From: Bacillus sp. FJAT-44742
GTDB taxonomy: Bacteria > Bacillota > Bacilli > Bacillales > Marinococcaceae
NCBI RefSeq assembly: GCF_002797315.1
Contig: NZ_KZ454936.1
Location: 306,414-370,413 of the forward strand
Direction of reading: 5' to 3'
DNA length: 64,000 nucleotides
Shown piece after piece: positions 26,295-34,645 of the stretch (within the stretch, counting starts at the first letter, position 1; the number at the start of each line of letters is the position of its first letter). The position numbers and the translations under genes are program-made. The notes below the pieces were generated by a model. The model ran no database searches. It was not told the DNA's origin and worked only from the letters and a program-made list of their open reading frames with translations.

Positions 26295-26681
26295 ATGAAG
26301 AGAAGGGAGTGGGTTGTTATAGGGGTTAAGCTGATTAAAATATCTGTTATTTATTTCTTTGCCGCGGTATTGTTTGGTCTATTTATGTCAATGACTTATG
26401 AATTTCAGTACACCGGAGTTCATGCCCATTTAGCGCTGCTGGGATGGACTTCAATGACGCTTGCCGGTCTTATTTACCACCTTTTTCCGCGGGCAGAAAA
26501 GAGTAATCTGGGAAAATGGCATTTCTGGCTGCATAATATTTCCCTCCCTATTATGCTTGGTTCTTTATTTATGGTCATCCGCGGATATGAAGCATTTGGC
26601 CCGATTATAGGTATTGGGGGAATTACATTAGCCATAGGGGTCGTGTTGTTTGTCATTAATGTGTTTCGAAATGTAAAGTGA
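26295..26681 (+). CDS. Heme-copper oxidase subunit I-like four-helix membrane protein
   Basis: A 128-residue protein with four predicted helices. The second begins HAHLALLGWTSMTLAGLIYHLFP, very like the heme-ligating part of cbb3-type oxidase subunit I and nitric oxide reductase NorB, where both His positions matter. Small stand-alone proteins of this kind are annotated as cytochrome-c oxidase in bacilli, but they are too short to be an oxidase and lack the copper site. The ribosome binding site is weak, so the exact start is uncertain. The function is unknown. Confidence 0.6.
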   Translation: MKRREWVVIGVKLIKISVIYFFAAVLFGLFMSMTYEFQYTGVHAHLALLGWTSMTLAGLIYHLFPRAEKSNLGKWHFWLHNISLPIMLGSLFMVIRGYEAFGPIIGIGGITLAIGVVLFVINVFRNVK

Positions 26682-26685
26682 AAAA

Positions 26686-26727
26686 AGGAGCTCACTCTGG
26701 TTATTGGATAACCAGAATGAGCTCCTC
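26686..26727. terminator. Bidirectional terminator between convergent genes
   Basis: Arms GGAGCTCACTCTGGTTAT and ATAACCAGAATGAGCTCC pair with one mismatch around a 3-nt loop. Confidence 0.8.
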
Positions 26728-26729
26728 TG

Positions 26730-27092
26730 TTAATTCATAGTGATTTGCTGGCTTAAAGCGTCCGCCACCGTCTCCAGGGTAGAAACGTCAGTCACATCAA
26801 AGGCGATTGGTTCTTTGCTTTTTACTACAAGTATACCTACTTCTTTTCCGTTCAGATCTTTAAGCGAAAAGCTGAGCTGTCCGTTATGCTCCCAGCTGTT
26901 ATTATTTTCCTCTGAAGCACTGGCCATCAGCCGCCATTGTTCGTTCTCTCCTACATAAACCCCGCACCAGTCAATGTAAGGCACATGTTCTACGAGACGT
27001 TCAACGGTTTCTTTAAAGATTTCGGCCGGTTTGTCTTTTTTGTACACAGCCGCCATAATATGTATGGAAGCAACATCCGTGGCAATTGACAA
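26730..27092 (-). CDS. GAF domain-containing protein
   Basis: A 120-residue protein consisting of one GAF-like domain: DWCGVYVGENEQWRLMASA leads into LSFSLKDLNGKEVGILVVKS and a final helix. This resembles small stand-alone GAF proteins of bacilli, some related to free methionine sulfoxide reductase, but the Cys set of that enzyme is not seen, so a small-molecule sensing role is more likely. It starts with TTG 27092, which lies 9 nt behind AAAGGGGG; no ATG fits. Confidence 0.6.
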   Translation of the reverse strand: MSIATDVASIHIMAAVYKKDKPAEIFKETVERLVEHVPYIDWCGVYVGENEQWRLMASASEENNNSWEHNGQLSFSLKDLNGKEVGILVVKSKEPIAFDVTDVSTLETVADALSQQITMN

Positions 27093-27372
27093 ATCAATGA
27101 TCCCCCTTTTAAATTGGCAGCTCTGTTAATTTTTTTTATTTATCTTCACATGCAGCCGGCATTCGTTTCACCTTCAAAGGGCCAGCTGTGCTGTAAGAGT
27201 ATTGCCAGAGCTGAATAAATAAAACAAAAAAAGCCATAGCTGCTTTTTGTTTAGTCACATCCATTTTAGCAAAGGACAAGCCGTAACTGTTCTAGAAAGT
27301 TTAGGAAGTGGAAGAAAACATGGTAAGATAAGTTGTTATAGAATTCCCTTTTCTGGAAAGAGAGGAGAAACC

Positions 27373-28254
27373 ATGTGGAAAGAAGAAATCATGCTTCCTG
27401 CTCCTATTAGTGTACCTGTAATGCTTAAACGGCTGCACATAGATCCTGTCCATTCAGTTGATGAAGACAAAAGAACAGTAAGGGTCCCCATAGAAAAAAA
27501 TCATGCTAAAGAGAGTCTTCTCGTTCAATTTGTCAGCGATCACAAAGTTGCTGTTAAAGGGAGCCAGATAGAAAAAGAAGTTGCGCTGCCATATCTTAAC
27601 GATATATTTTTATGGCATAGGGATGCTGGGGAAATATCAGCTTTTCTGAAATCAACAACGCTTGCTCCAATTATAGATCGCTTCAAAGGTGTCCCACTTG
27701 TGTGTGATTTTGATTTATATGGCTGTTTAATGAAAACCATTATTCACCAGCAATTAAATATGACATTTGCCTATCAGCTTTCATCCCGATTTGTTTTCCA
27801 GTTCGGTGAGAAAGTGAATGGGGCCTGGTTTTATCCTTCTCCGGAGATGATTGCAGAACTAGAAACAGAGGACTTAACATGCCTCCAGTTTAGCAGAAGA
27901 AAAGCAGAGTATGTAATTGATACCTCACGGTTAATAGCGGATGGAAAGCTTGACTTAGAAGGTTTGCGCGCAAAAGAAGATAACGAGATCATTAGTATAT
28001 TAACCGCCATTCGGGGAGTAGGGACCTGGACAGCTGAGTGCTTTCTCCTTTTCGGTTTAGGCAGAGCGGACCATCTCCCTGCTGCAGACATCGGAATTCA
28101 AAATGCGATAAAAAAATTGCTGGAGCTTCCTAAAAAGCCATCCAAAGAAGAAGTGATTGAATGGAGTACAGCATGGTCTCCATATAAAAGCTACGCGGCA
28201 TTATACCTGTGGTTAAGCATTGAAAATGAAAGTAGAGTGAAAATCAATGAATAA
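27373..28254 (+). CDS. DNA-3-methyladenine glycosylase II (YfjP/AlkA-like)
   Basis: A 293-residue base-excision glycosylase removing alkylated bases from DNA. The C-terminal domain holds the helix-hairpin-helix AIRGVGTWTAECFLLF followed by the catalytic Asp in LPAADIGIQNA. The N-terminal part matches the YfjP-type AlkA relatives of bacilli. ATG 27373 has AGAGGAG 5-6 nt ahead; the frame continues upstream to 27247 without support. It overlaps rlmCD by 8 bp, the same order as yfjP-yfjO in B. subtilis. Confidence 0.87.
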   Translation: MWKEEIMLPAPISVPVMLKRLHIDPVHSVDEDKRTVRVPIEKNHAKESLLVQFVSDHKVAVKGSQIEKEVALPYLNDIFLWHRDAGEISAFLKSTTLAPIIDRFKGVPLVCDFDLYGCLMKTIIHQQLNMTFAYQLSSRFVFQFGEKVNGAWFYPSPEMIAELETEDLTCLQFSRRKAEYVIDTSRLIADGKLDLEGLRAKEDNEIISILTAIRGVGTWTAECFLLFGLGRADHLPAADIGIQNAIKKLLELPKKPSKEEVIEWSTAWSPYKSYAALYLWLSIENESRVKINE

Positions 28255-29653
28255 ACAAAAATCAGCCTCTCAAATCAGCATTAAAAAAGGCCAGCGTTTT
28301 CCACTTACTATAAAACGGTTAGGGATAAACGGAGAGGGTGTCGGTTTTTTTAAAAGACAAGTAGTATTTGTTGAAGGAGCACTGCCTGGTGAAGAGGTAG
28401 TATGCGAAGTGAAAAAAGTACACCGTAATCACGCAGAAGCGGTTGTCCGTTCAATCCGCAAGCCCTCTCCACACCGAACGGACGCACCCTGTCCTGTTTT
28501 CGAAAAATGTGGGGGATGCCAAGTACAGCACCTTACCTATGAAAGGCAGTTAACAGAGAAGAAGGACCTTGTTGTTCAAGCATTCGAAAAATATAATAAA
28601 GGACTGGACATCAAGGTGAAAGATACGTTGGGCATGGATGACCCCTGGCATTACCGAAATAAAAGCCAATGGCAGCTGGGCACTGAAAAGGGCGAGGTTA
28701 TTGCAGGACTATACGCTATGGATTCCCATCGTTTGATCGATTTAACAAAGCCTGGATGCATGGTACAGCATCCTGTGTTAAATAAAGTCAGCATTGAAAT
28801 AACACGTATCTTCAGAGACTTTAACATACCAATTTACAATGAGAAAAAGAAAACCGGCGTGGTACGTACTATCGTTGTTCGCACAGGTTTTTCAAGCGGT
28901 GAGGTGCAAGTAACGCTTATTACAGCAAAGGCTGAGCTTCCTAGAGAAAAAATTATAATAAATGAGATAAATAGAAGGCTCCCAGAAGTGAATTCTGTAT
29001 ACCAAAATATCCAGCCAACCTCTTCTTCAGCCGTTTTTGGAAAAAAAACTATCCACTTATGGGGGAAAGAAACACTGCTTGAAGAGCTTCAAGGAAAGTC
29101 GTTTCATTTATCACCGCAAGCTTTTTTTCAGCTTAATCCTATTCAGGCAGCTGTTCTTTATGATGAAGCAAAAAAGGCAGCACATTTAACAGGGAAAGAA
29201 AAAGTAGTAGATGCTTATTGCGGGACAGGAACGATTGGACTTTGGATGGCTGATCATGCCAAAGAGGTTCGAGGCATGGATACAATCAAGGCAAGTGTAG
29301 AGGATGCAAACCAAAATGCAGCTGATCATGGATACAGTCATGCAAGTTTTGAAACAGGAAAAGCAGAAGAAGTTCTTCCCCGGTGGGTAAAAGAGGGATG
29401 GGGACCGGATGTGATCATAGTGGACCCGCCGAGAAGCGGATGTGATCAGGCTCTCCTTCATACAATAAAGAAAACCTCTCCCAGCAGATTCGTATATGTT
29501 TCCTGCAACCCTTCTACTTTGGCCAAGGATTCATCCTTTCTTTTGAGAAACGGCTATGACATTGAATATGTACAGCCGGTTGATATGTTTCCTCAAACAG
29601 CCCAGGTAGAGGCAGTCGTAAGCTTTGTGAAAAAGCAGAGGGGTTCTAAATGA
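28247..29653 (+). CDS. rlmCD: 23S rRNA (uracil-5-)-methyltransferase RlmCD-like (YfjO)
   Basis: A 468-residue RumA-family methyltransferase. An N-terminal TRAM domain (about 10-70) is followed by an Fe-S cluster motif (CPVFEKCGGCQVQHL), a central RNA-binding part and a Rossmann domain with VVDAYCGTGTIGLWMA for S-adenosylmethionine. The catalytic Cys lies in YVSCNPSTLAKD. In bacilli this enzyme makes m5U in 23S rRNA. B. subtilis has two such genes (yefA, yfjO); gene order makes this the yfjO equivalent. It overlaps both neighbours by 4-8 bp. Confidence 0.9.
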   Translation: MNKQKSASQISIKKGQRFPLTIKRLGINGEGVGFFKRQVVFVEGALPGEEVVCEVKKVHRNHAEAVVRSIRKPSPHRTDAPCPVFEKCGGCQVQHLTYERQLTEKKDLVVQAFEKYNKGLDIKVKDTLGMDDPWHYRNKSQWQLGTEKGEVIAGLYAMDSHRLIDLTKPGCMVQHPVLNKVSIEITRIFRDFNIPIYNEKKKTGVVRTIVVRTGFSSGEVQVTLITAKAELPREKIIINEINRRLPEVNSVYQNIQPTSSSAVFGKKTIHLWGKETLLEELQGKSFHLSPQAFFQLNPIQAAVLYDEAKKAAHLTGKEKVVDAYCGTGTIGLWMADHAKEVRGMDTIKASVEDANQNAADHGYSHASFETGKAEEVLPRWVKEGWGPDVIIVDPPRSGCDQALLHTIKKTSPSRFVYVSCNPSTLAKDSSFLLRNGYDIEYVQPVDMFPQTAQVEAVVSFVKKQRGSK

Positions 29654-30369
29654 GAGATGTGGCTTATTACCCTTTAAGCGAGGACAAAGAACTGGTCATA
29701 GCAGCTGATTGCAGCGGAGGAGTTGGTGAGAAAGCATCTGATGAGGTAGAGGCGTCTTATGAACTCGTAGGGAAGTACAGCGCCAGAGTAGCAGTTATGG
29801 AAGCGTTAAGTGTCGGAGCTTCTCTAACAGGGATCTCTCTTCAGAATTTTTGCGGGCAAGAGGAATGGCCGAGGCTGGTAAAGGGCGTACAAGAAGTTTT
29901 GACTGAGGCAGGGTATCCTCACCTTCCTCTAACAGGAAGTACTGAGAGCAACATGAATATGGTTCAGTCTGCCTTTGGCGTTACCGCAATCGGTACCGTT
30001 TCACCTGAAGCAAAGAAGACAGAAAAAACTCCCAAAAATGCCGGCTTTGCCGTCGTAGGTACACCACTATGGGGGGACAGCGTGTTAGCGCAAAAGGATA
30101 AAGTTCTTCCTCTTTCTCTTTTTCGTTCTCTAGTCGACCACCCTGGGGTTTATGAAATAATACCTGTAGGTTCAAAGGGAATTCAATTTGAACTAGACAT
30201 CTTATGTCAAATGAACTCTTTGAAGCCTTTATCAGTTTCTGACAGCCCATTTGACCAGTTTTCGTCAGCAGGCCCCGCTACCTGTGTAATAATATCCTTT
30301 GCCTTGAAGATGAAAGAAGAGTTAAAGCAAATGTGCAGTCCCTATATTACATTTTTTAGTACACGATAA
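29650..30369 (+). CDS. PurM/AIR synthase-related protein, possibly alpha-ribazole kinase
   Basis: A 239-residue protein starting in the rlmCD stop (ATGA overlap), behind AGAGGGG. The N-terminal VIAADCSGGVGEKASDEV looks like the ATP-binding segment of the PurM/ThiL (AIR synthase-related) fold, and MEALSVGASLTGISLQNFC and GSTESNMNMVQSAFGVTAIG fit the rest. CblS-type alpha-ribazole kinases of Listeria and Geobacillus, used to salvage cobalamin lower ligand, have this architecture, so that is one candidate role. No CblT transporter gene is adjacent. Fold assignment is moderate; enzymatic role is inference. Confidence 0.5.
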   Translation: MRDVAYYPLSEDKELVIAADCSGGVGEKASDEVEASYELVGKYSARVAVMEALSVGASLTGISLQNFCGQEEWPRLVKGVQEVLTEAGYPHLPLTGSTESNMNMVQSAFGVTAIGTVSPEAKKTEKTPKNAGFAVVGTPLWGDSVLAQKDKVLPLSLFRSLVDHPGVYEIIPVGSKGIQFELDILCQMNSLKPLSVSDSPFDQFSSAGPATCVIISFALKMKEELKQMCSPYITFFSTR

Positions 30370-30520
30370 ACTTGGCAGCAGTTGATAAATAAACCCTGCT
30401 GCTTTTTTGTTAGGGGGAAGCAGAGTGAAGGTACAGGCAATATAATAACAATGATAAAATATATTAAAAAGCAGGTGGCCGCTACATTGGTAGAATGTGT
30501 AAAAGGAAGGGGCGATAGGG

Positions 30521-31774
30521 ATGAATTCATTAAATAAAGCGAACCCTTTTCAAAGAAAGTTTGATAACTTAGAACAGTTTGCTGATTTTTTGAGTGAGAT
30601 TATTCACTGTCCGGTAACAATAGAGGATGCAAATCATCGTCTGCTTGCGTACAGCTCCCATGATAATAAAACAGACGCTGCACGTGTAGCTACCATCATT
30701 GGCAGAAGAGTTCCGGAGAAAGTGATTAACAGACTTTGGAAAGATGGAGTCATCCCTGCGTTAAATAAGCAGGATGAGCCGGTTATAATACCTGAAATCG
30801 ACGATATTGGATTGGGAGACAGAGTAGCTGTGGCCATACGCAAAGGGTCAGAAGTCCTTGGATACATTTGGATTGTGGAAGCAGCACACAAGGTGAATCA
30901 GGTCGATCGTAACTTGATTACTTTGGCCGCTGAAAAAGCTAAGAAACTCCTACTTCATGTGAGCAGGCAAAAAGTAAAACGGGAAAAGGATTACCAAGAA
31001 CTCTTTTGGGAACTCCTTACTGGAAATATTCATTCTCATGATGAAGCAGTTGACAGGCTCAGCAGCATAACCCCCAGTATACCTCCATGTTTTTCGGTGA
31101 TGGCTTTTCAAATACAAGGAAAGCTGGATGACTCTATACATAAAAAAATTACGTATTTAATAAATACTCAGCAGCAAGTAAAGGTACTGCTCCACACACT
31201 AGATGACCGCTTGCTCCTTCTTTTGGCATCGACTTCTGAGGAAAGCAATTCCCTCTCTTCAATAAATAACTTTGCCTTACTATTTTTAGAGCAGCTCAAA
31301 GAACGATTTAGGATAGAGAACGTGAGAGCTGCCTGTAGTTCCATACAAGAAGGAGACTTGACGAAAACCGCTTTTGCCTATCAGGAAGCTCTTTCCGCAT
31401 TAAGTATAAAACAGCAATTTCCAGAAGAAACTAATGATATAGTTTTTTACCACGATTTAGGGGTATTTAGGTATTTAAATGGTCTTTTAGAACAAAGAAT
31501 AGATGAAAACCATACGCATCCCGGTTTAAGAAAACTGAGGGAATATGATTCTAAAAACAATACTGAACTCTACGATACGTTAGAAAAGTATTTAAATAGA
31601 GATGGAAATATAAATGAGGCAGCCAAGGACCTTCATGTTCACGTGAATACCTTAAACTATAGGGTGAAACGAATTTGTGAGATAGCCCAAATTGATGTGA
31701 AAAATCCTCATTATAAGCTTTCTTTATATCTGGAAATCAAACTTGAGAAACTGGACGCAAAGCATAACTTGTGA
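30521..31774 (+). CDS. adeR: PucR/CdaR-family regulator, probable activator of ald (AdeR)
   Basis: A 417-residue regulator. The N-terminal half (about 15-150) looks like a GAF-type sensory domain, the middle holds a GGDEF-like/CdaR regulatory region, and the C-terminus has the PucR HTH (DGNINEAAKDLHVHVNTLNYR). It lies directly upstream of ald, as adeR does in B. subtilis, where AdeR activates ald in response to alanine. Ribosome binding site AAGGAAGGGG. Its stop codon overlaps the inverted repeat that may be its operator. Confidence 0.82.
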   Translation: MNSLNKANPFQRKFDNLEQFADFLSEIIHCPVTIEDANHRLLAYSSHDNKTDAARVATIIGRRVPEKVINRLWKDGVIPALNKQDEPVIIPEIDDIGLGDRVAVAIRKGSEVLGYIWIVEAAHKVNQVDRNLITLAAEKAKKLLLHVSRQKVKREKDYQELFWELLTGNIHSHDEAVDRLSSITPSIPPCFSVMAFQIQGKLDDSIHKKITYLINTQQQVKVLLHTLDDRLLLLLASTSEESNSLSSINNFALLFLEQLKERFRIENVRAACSSIQEGDLTKTAFAYQEALSALSIKQQFPEETNDIVFYHDLGVFRYLNGLLEQRIDENHTHPGLRKLREYDSKNNTELYDTLEKYLNRDGNINEAAKDLHVHVNTLNYRVKRICEIAQIDVKNPHYKLSLYLEIKLEKLDAKHNL

Positions 31775-31784
31775 AATTCCACAA
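31769..31784 (+). promoter_or_regulatory. Inverted repeat upstream of ald, candidate AdeR operator
   Basis: TTGTG-N6-CACAA is a perfect inverted repeat spanning the adeR stop codon, about 55 bp before a TATAAT (31840-31845) that lacks a good -35. That geometry fits an activator-dependent promoter. Assignment to AdeR is inference. Confidence 0.45.
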
Positions 31785-31882
31785 ATCACTGCTGGTCATT
31801 TGTTTTTCTTCCACGAAGCTTTCATTATGATTGCTGATTTATAATGAAAATACCTTATAAAAGAGCGCAGGAGGGAAAAAAC

Positions 31883-33004
31883 ATGAAAATTGGAATCCCG
31901 ACAGAAGTGAAAAATAATGAGAATCGTGTAGCCATCACTCCAGCTGGCGTCCTTTCCTTAACAAAAGCAGGACATGAAGTGATTGTGGAAAGTAATGCTG
32001 GAGTAGGAAGCGGATTTGAAGATGAAGCCTATAGAGAAGCCGGGGCCAAAATTTTTCCTAGTGCGAAAGAAGTGTGGAACTCGGCTGAAATGGTAATGAA
32101 AGTAAAAGAGCCACTGGAAAGTGAATATGAATACTTTCGGGAAGGGTTAATTTTATTTACGTATCTTCATTTGGCTGCCGAGCCTGAGCTGGCTAAGGCT
32201 TTGACTGAGAAAGGTGTAACAGCGCTTGCGTATGAAACAGTAGAAGTTAATGGGGCTCTTCCTTTGTTGACACCAATGAGCGAGGTAGCAGGCAGAATGG
32301 CTTCTCAGATTGGTGCACAGTTCCTTGAAAAACCGAAGGAAGGGAAAGGAATTCTCCTCTCAGGGGTTCCAGGGGTTAAGCGCGGAAAAGTAACAATTAT
32401 AGGAGGCGGCGTAGTTGGGACCAATGCTGCAAAAATAGCTATTGGACTCGGCGCAGATGTCACTATTATTGATTTAAGCCCAGACAGGCTAAGACAGTTA
32501 GATGATATCTTTGGGAGTGAGATAAATACTCTCATGTCAAACCCGATGAATATATCTGAAGCCGTAAAAGAGTCAGACCTTGTGATAGGGGCTGTTCTTA
32601 TACCGGGCGCAAGAGCTCCTAAGCTTGTCACAGAAGAAATGATCGAAGGGATGTCACCTGGTTCGGTAGTAGTTGATGTAGCGGTTGACCAAGGCGGTAT
32701 TATTGCTACGGCTGATAGGATTACCACTCACGACCAGCCGACGTATATTAAGCATGATGTCGTTCACTATGCAGTTGCGAACATGCCAGGCGCAGTCCCT
32801 CGGACATCAACGATTGCTTTAACAAATGTGACGATCCCATTTGCTCTGCAAATTGCAAATAAGGGTGTGAAAACAGCCCTTAGCGAAAACATGGCATTAC
32901 AAAAGGGGTTAAACGCTGCGGGGGGGAAAGTTACCTATGAAGCTGTAGCAAGAGATCTCGGTTACGATTATGTATCGGTCCAAAAAGTATTAGAATCCAT
33001 TTAA
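31883..33004 (+). CDS. ald: Alanine dehydrogenase
   Basis: A 373-residue NAD-dependent alanine dehydrogenase converting L-alanine to pyruvate and ammonia. Arg 15, Lys 75 and His 96, the substrate-binding and catalytic residues of the family, are in place, and the nucleotide-binding loop is [15 protein letters not shown]. Length equals the usual bacterial enzyme. ATG 31883 follows AGGAGGG; the longer frame to 31844 lies in the promoter. It supports alanine use in growth and sporulation, and is expected to be activated by the product of the upstream gene. Confidence 0.96.
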   Translation: MKIGIPTEVKNNENRVAITPAGVLSLTKAGHEVIVESNAGVGSGFEDEAYREAGAKIFPSAKEVWNSAEMVMKVKEPLESEYEYFREGLILFTYLHLAAEPELAKALTEKGVTALAYETVEVNGALPLLTPMSEVAGRMASQIGAQFLEKPKEGKGILLSGVPGVKRGKVTIIGGGVVGTNAAKIAIGLGADVTIIDLSPDRLRQLDDIFGSEINTLMSNPMNISEAVKESDLVIGAVLIPGARAPKLVTEEMIEGMSPGSVVVDVAVDQGGIIATADRITTHDQPTYIKHDVVHYAVANMPGAVPRTSTIALTNVTIPFALQIANKGVKTALSENMALQKGLNAAGGKVTYEAVARDLGYDYVSVQKVLESI

Positions 33005-33011
33005 ATATCAC

Positions 33012-33045
33012 AAACCGCTGTCTTTCTGCAGCGGTTTTTATTTGC
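33012..33045 (+). terminator. Rho-independent terminator after ald
   Basis: Stem AAACCGCTG/CAGCGGTTT with an 8-nt loop and a T-rich tail. Confidence 0.85.
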
Positions 33046-33157
33046 CTGAAAAACGTAAAAAAGCCGTCACTAAGCAAACACTATGGTTTAGAAAAGAAAT
33101 AGTGTAAACTGTAATATGGTGAAGAGAAACTTATACAGAAAGGAGGAGCGGACAGTT

Positions 33158-33784
33158 ATGGCTATGATCGCCCTATCCATATTTTTTGTAGCTGGTGTGT
33201 TGTCAGTTATTTCGACTTTTTTACTCCTGATCACATGGCGACAGCAGAAAGAAAACGGCTACAAACAGGCTAAAGTTACAGGAGCAGCCATAATAGTTAC
33301 TGTTTGCTCATTCCTGTTTTTTCTAGCAGTAGGAGAGCCGGCAGGGAGTGATTTAGAAACAGCGGATCGTCCAACATTTGCGACAGCAGAGGAAGAGGCT
33401 GAATGGATCATCCATACTGTGGCAGGGGAAAGAAGCTCTTTTTATGATGAAGTGATAAGAGAGCTCTGTATAGAAGACGGCACCTTGGAGACAAGCTTAA
33501 ATGCAAGTGATAACATTACTACAAATTTAATCCAAACAGGTATTCTTACTGATTCAGCTAAATTATTCAATGAACTTTTAAAAGGTGATGAAATCAGAGA
33601 AGTAAACATGCATTGGTATTTTCCCATAGAAGAAGATGCTGTTGAAGAAGATTTCGAGCAGGTCTATCACATTATCATGGATGAAGAAACAGCAGCTTCA
33701 GTAAACTGGGAAGAATTTGAAGTAGAAGATTTCGAGGACATAGCTGATTATTTCTGGGAACATGAAATTTTCAGGTCTGAGTAG
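33158..33784 (+). CDS. Hypothetical membrane-anchored acidic protein
   Basis: A 208-residue protein with two N-terminal membrane helices (about 4-24 and 40-58) and an acidic domain of about 150 residues predicted outside or on the membrane face. ATG 33158 is preferred, with AAGGAGG 11 nt ahead. A 7-bp inverted repeat ACACTAT/ATAGTGT (33078-33105) lies in the upstream region and could be an operator. No family was recognised. Confidence 0.6.
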   Translation: MAMIALSIFFVAGVLSVISTFLLLITWRQQKENGYKQAKVTGAAIIVTVCSFLFFLAVGEPAGSDLETADRPTFATAEEEAEWIIHTVAGERSSFYDEVIRELCIEDGTLETSLNASDNITTNLIQTGILTDSAKLFNELLKGDEIREVNMHWYFPIEEDAVEEDFEQVYHIIMDEETAASVNWEEFEVEDFEDIADYFWEHEIFRSE

Positions 33785-33791
33785 GACGGCA

Positions 33792-34004
33792 TTATGCATT
33801 TCGTATAAGCAGATAAACGAGAAGGCCAATGACAGGGAAGAAAAGCGTTCCTATTAGAACAAGCAAAGCATATTCCTTGCTGTTTCCTTTCCGGACAGCA
33901 TCACGATATGCCCATACGCTTGTTAAAATATTAAGTAAAAAAACGCCGACAGTAAAAAACAAGAATACTAGAAAGACAGCACTGAAAGCACCTATAATTT
34001 CCAT
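33792..34004 (-). CDS. Small two-helix membrane protein
   Basis: A 70-residue protein with two helices (about 8-32 and 46-67) separated by a short basic loop (YRDAVRKGNSKEY). The layout resembles the N-terminal PLDc_N-type domain found alone in many bacilli. AAAGGAG lies upstream of the ATG. It converges with the acidic membrane protein gene. The function is unknown. Confidence 0.6.
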   Translation of the reverse strand: MEIIGAFSAVFLVFLFFTVGVFLLNILTSVWAYRDAVRKGNSKEYALLVLIGTLFFPVIGLLVYLLIRNA

Positions 34005-34087
34005 AGTAAGTGTTCTCCTTTTTTATATCATTGAAACTTTATTATCTATATTATTCTATAGGAAGATCACTGTATAGAGTTTCGCAT

Positions 34088-34127
34088 AAAAAAGCTTCCA
34101 CATTTTATAAATGTGAAAGCTTTTTTA
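34088..34127. terminator. Terminator downstream of ectC
   Basis: Arms AAAAAAGCTTCCACATTT and AATGTGAAAGCTTTTTT pair with one mismatch; the A tract becomes a T tract on the minus strand, just after the ectC stop. Confidence 0.8.
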
Positions 34128-34136
34128 TTTGGTTTA

Positions 34137-34541
34137 TTAATCTGCGTAATCTACAGTATCAATATCAGCAGGGTATACACCATTTTCGTCGTGTACTTCT
34201 CTGCCGCTGATTGGTGGATTGAACACGCAAACCATTCTCATGTCCTGCTCGGCACGAAGAAGGTGCTCATCGTGCTTGTCAAGAACATATACACTGCCTG
34301 CTTCTATTGGCCAGATCTTATTATCAGCTAATGTTTCCACTTCACCTTTTCCTTCAATACAATAAACAGTTTCAAGGTGATTTTTATAGTGGATATGAGT
34401 TTCTGTACCAGCACGAATAATTGTATCATGCACAGAATAACCCATATTGTCTTTCTTTAAAACAAGGCGGCGGCTAACCCAGTTCCCGTTATCAACCTCT
34501 TGTTCTGTCCCAATGATGTCTTCAAGTTTCACAACTTTCAT
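34137..34541 (-). CDS. ectC: L-ectoine synthase
   Basis: A 134-residue cupin that cyclises N-gamma-acetyl-diaminobutyrate to ectoine, the last step of the pathway, in the cytoplasm. The start [16 protein letters not shown], the metal-site [19 protein letters not shown] and [16 protein letters not shown] are typical. Full length with GGAGG ahead of the ATG. A terminator-like hairpin between ectB and ectC may lower its expression relative to ectAB or separate it. Confidence 0.96.
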   Translation of the reverse strand: MKVVKLEDIIGTEQEVDNGNWVSRRLVLKKDNMGYSVHDTIIRAGTETHIHYKNHLETVYCIEGKGEVETLADNKIWPIEAGSVYVLDKHDEHLLRAEQDMRMVCVFNPPISGREVHDENGVYPADIDTVDYAD

Positions 34542-34590
34542 AGTAGTAATCCTCCATATCAGTATGTTGTAGTATTTTATAAAGAAAAGA

Positions 34591-34631
34591 GGTGTCCCAA
34601 TTGGTGTCGGTCACCATTAGTTTGGGACACC
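34591..34631 (-). terminator. Terminator-like hairpin between ectB and ectC
   Basis: Perfect 10-bp arms (on the minus strand GGTGTCCCAA/TTGGGACACC) enclose a 21-nt loop that itself holds GGTG/CACC, followed on the minus strand by TCTTTTCTTT. It sits 15 bp after the ectB stop and 50 bp before ectC. Confidence 0.65.
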
Positions 34632-34645
34632 CCAAAGGATATTAT

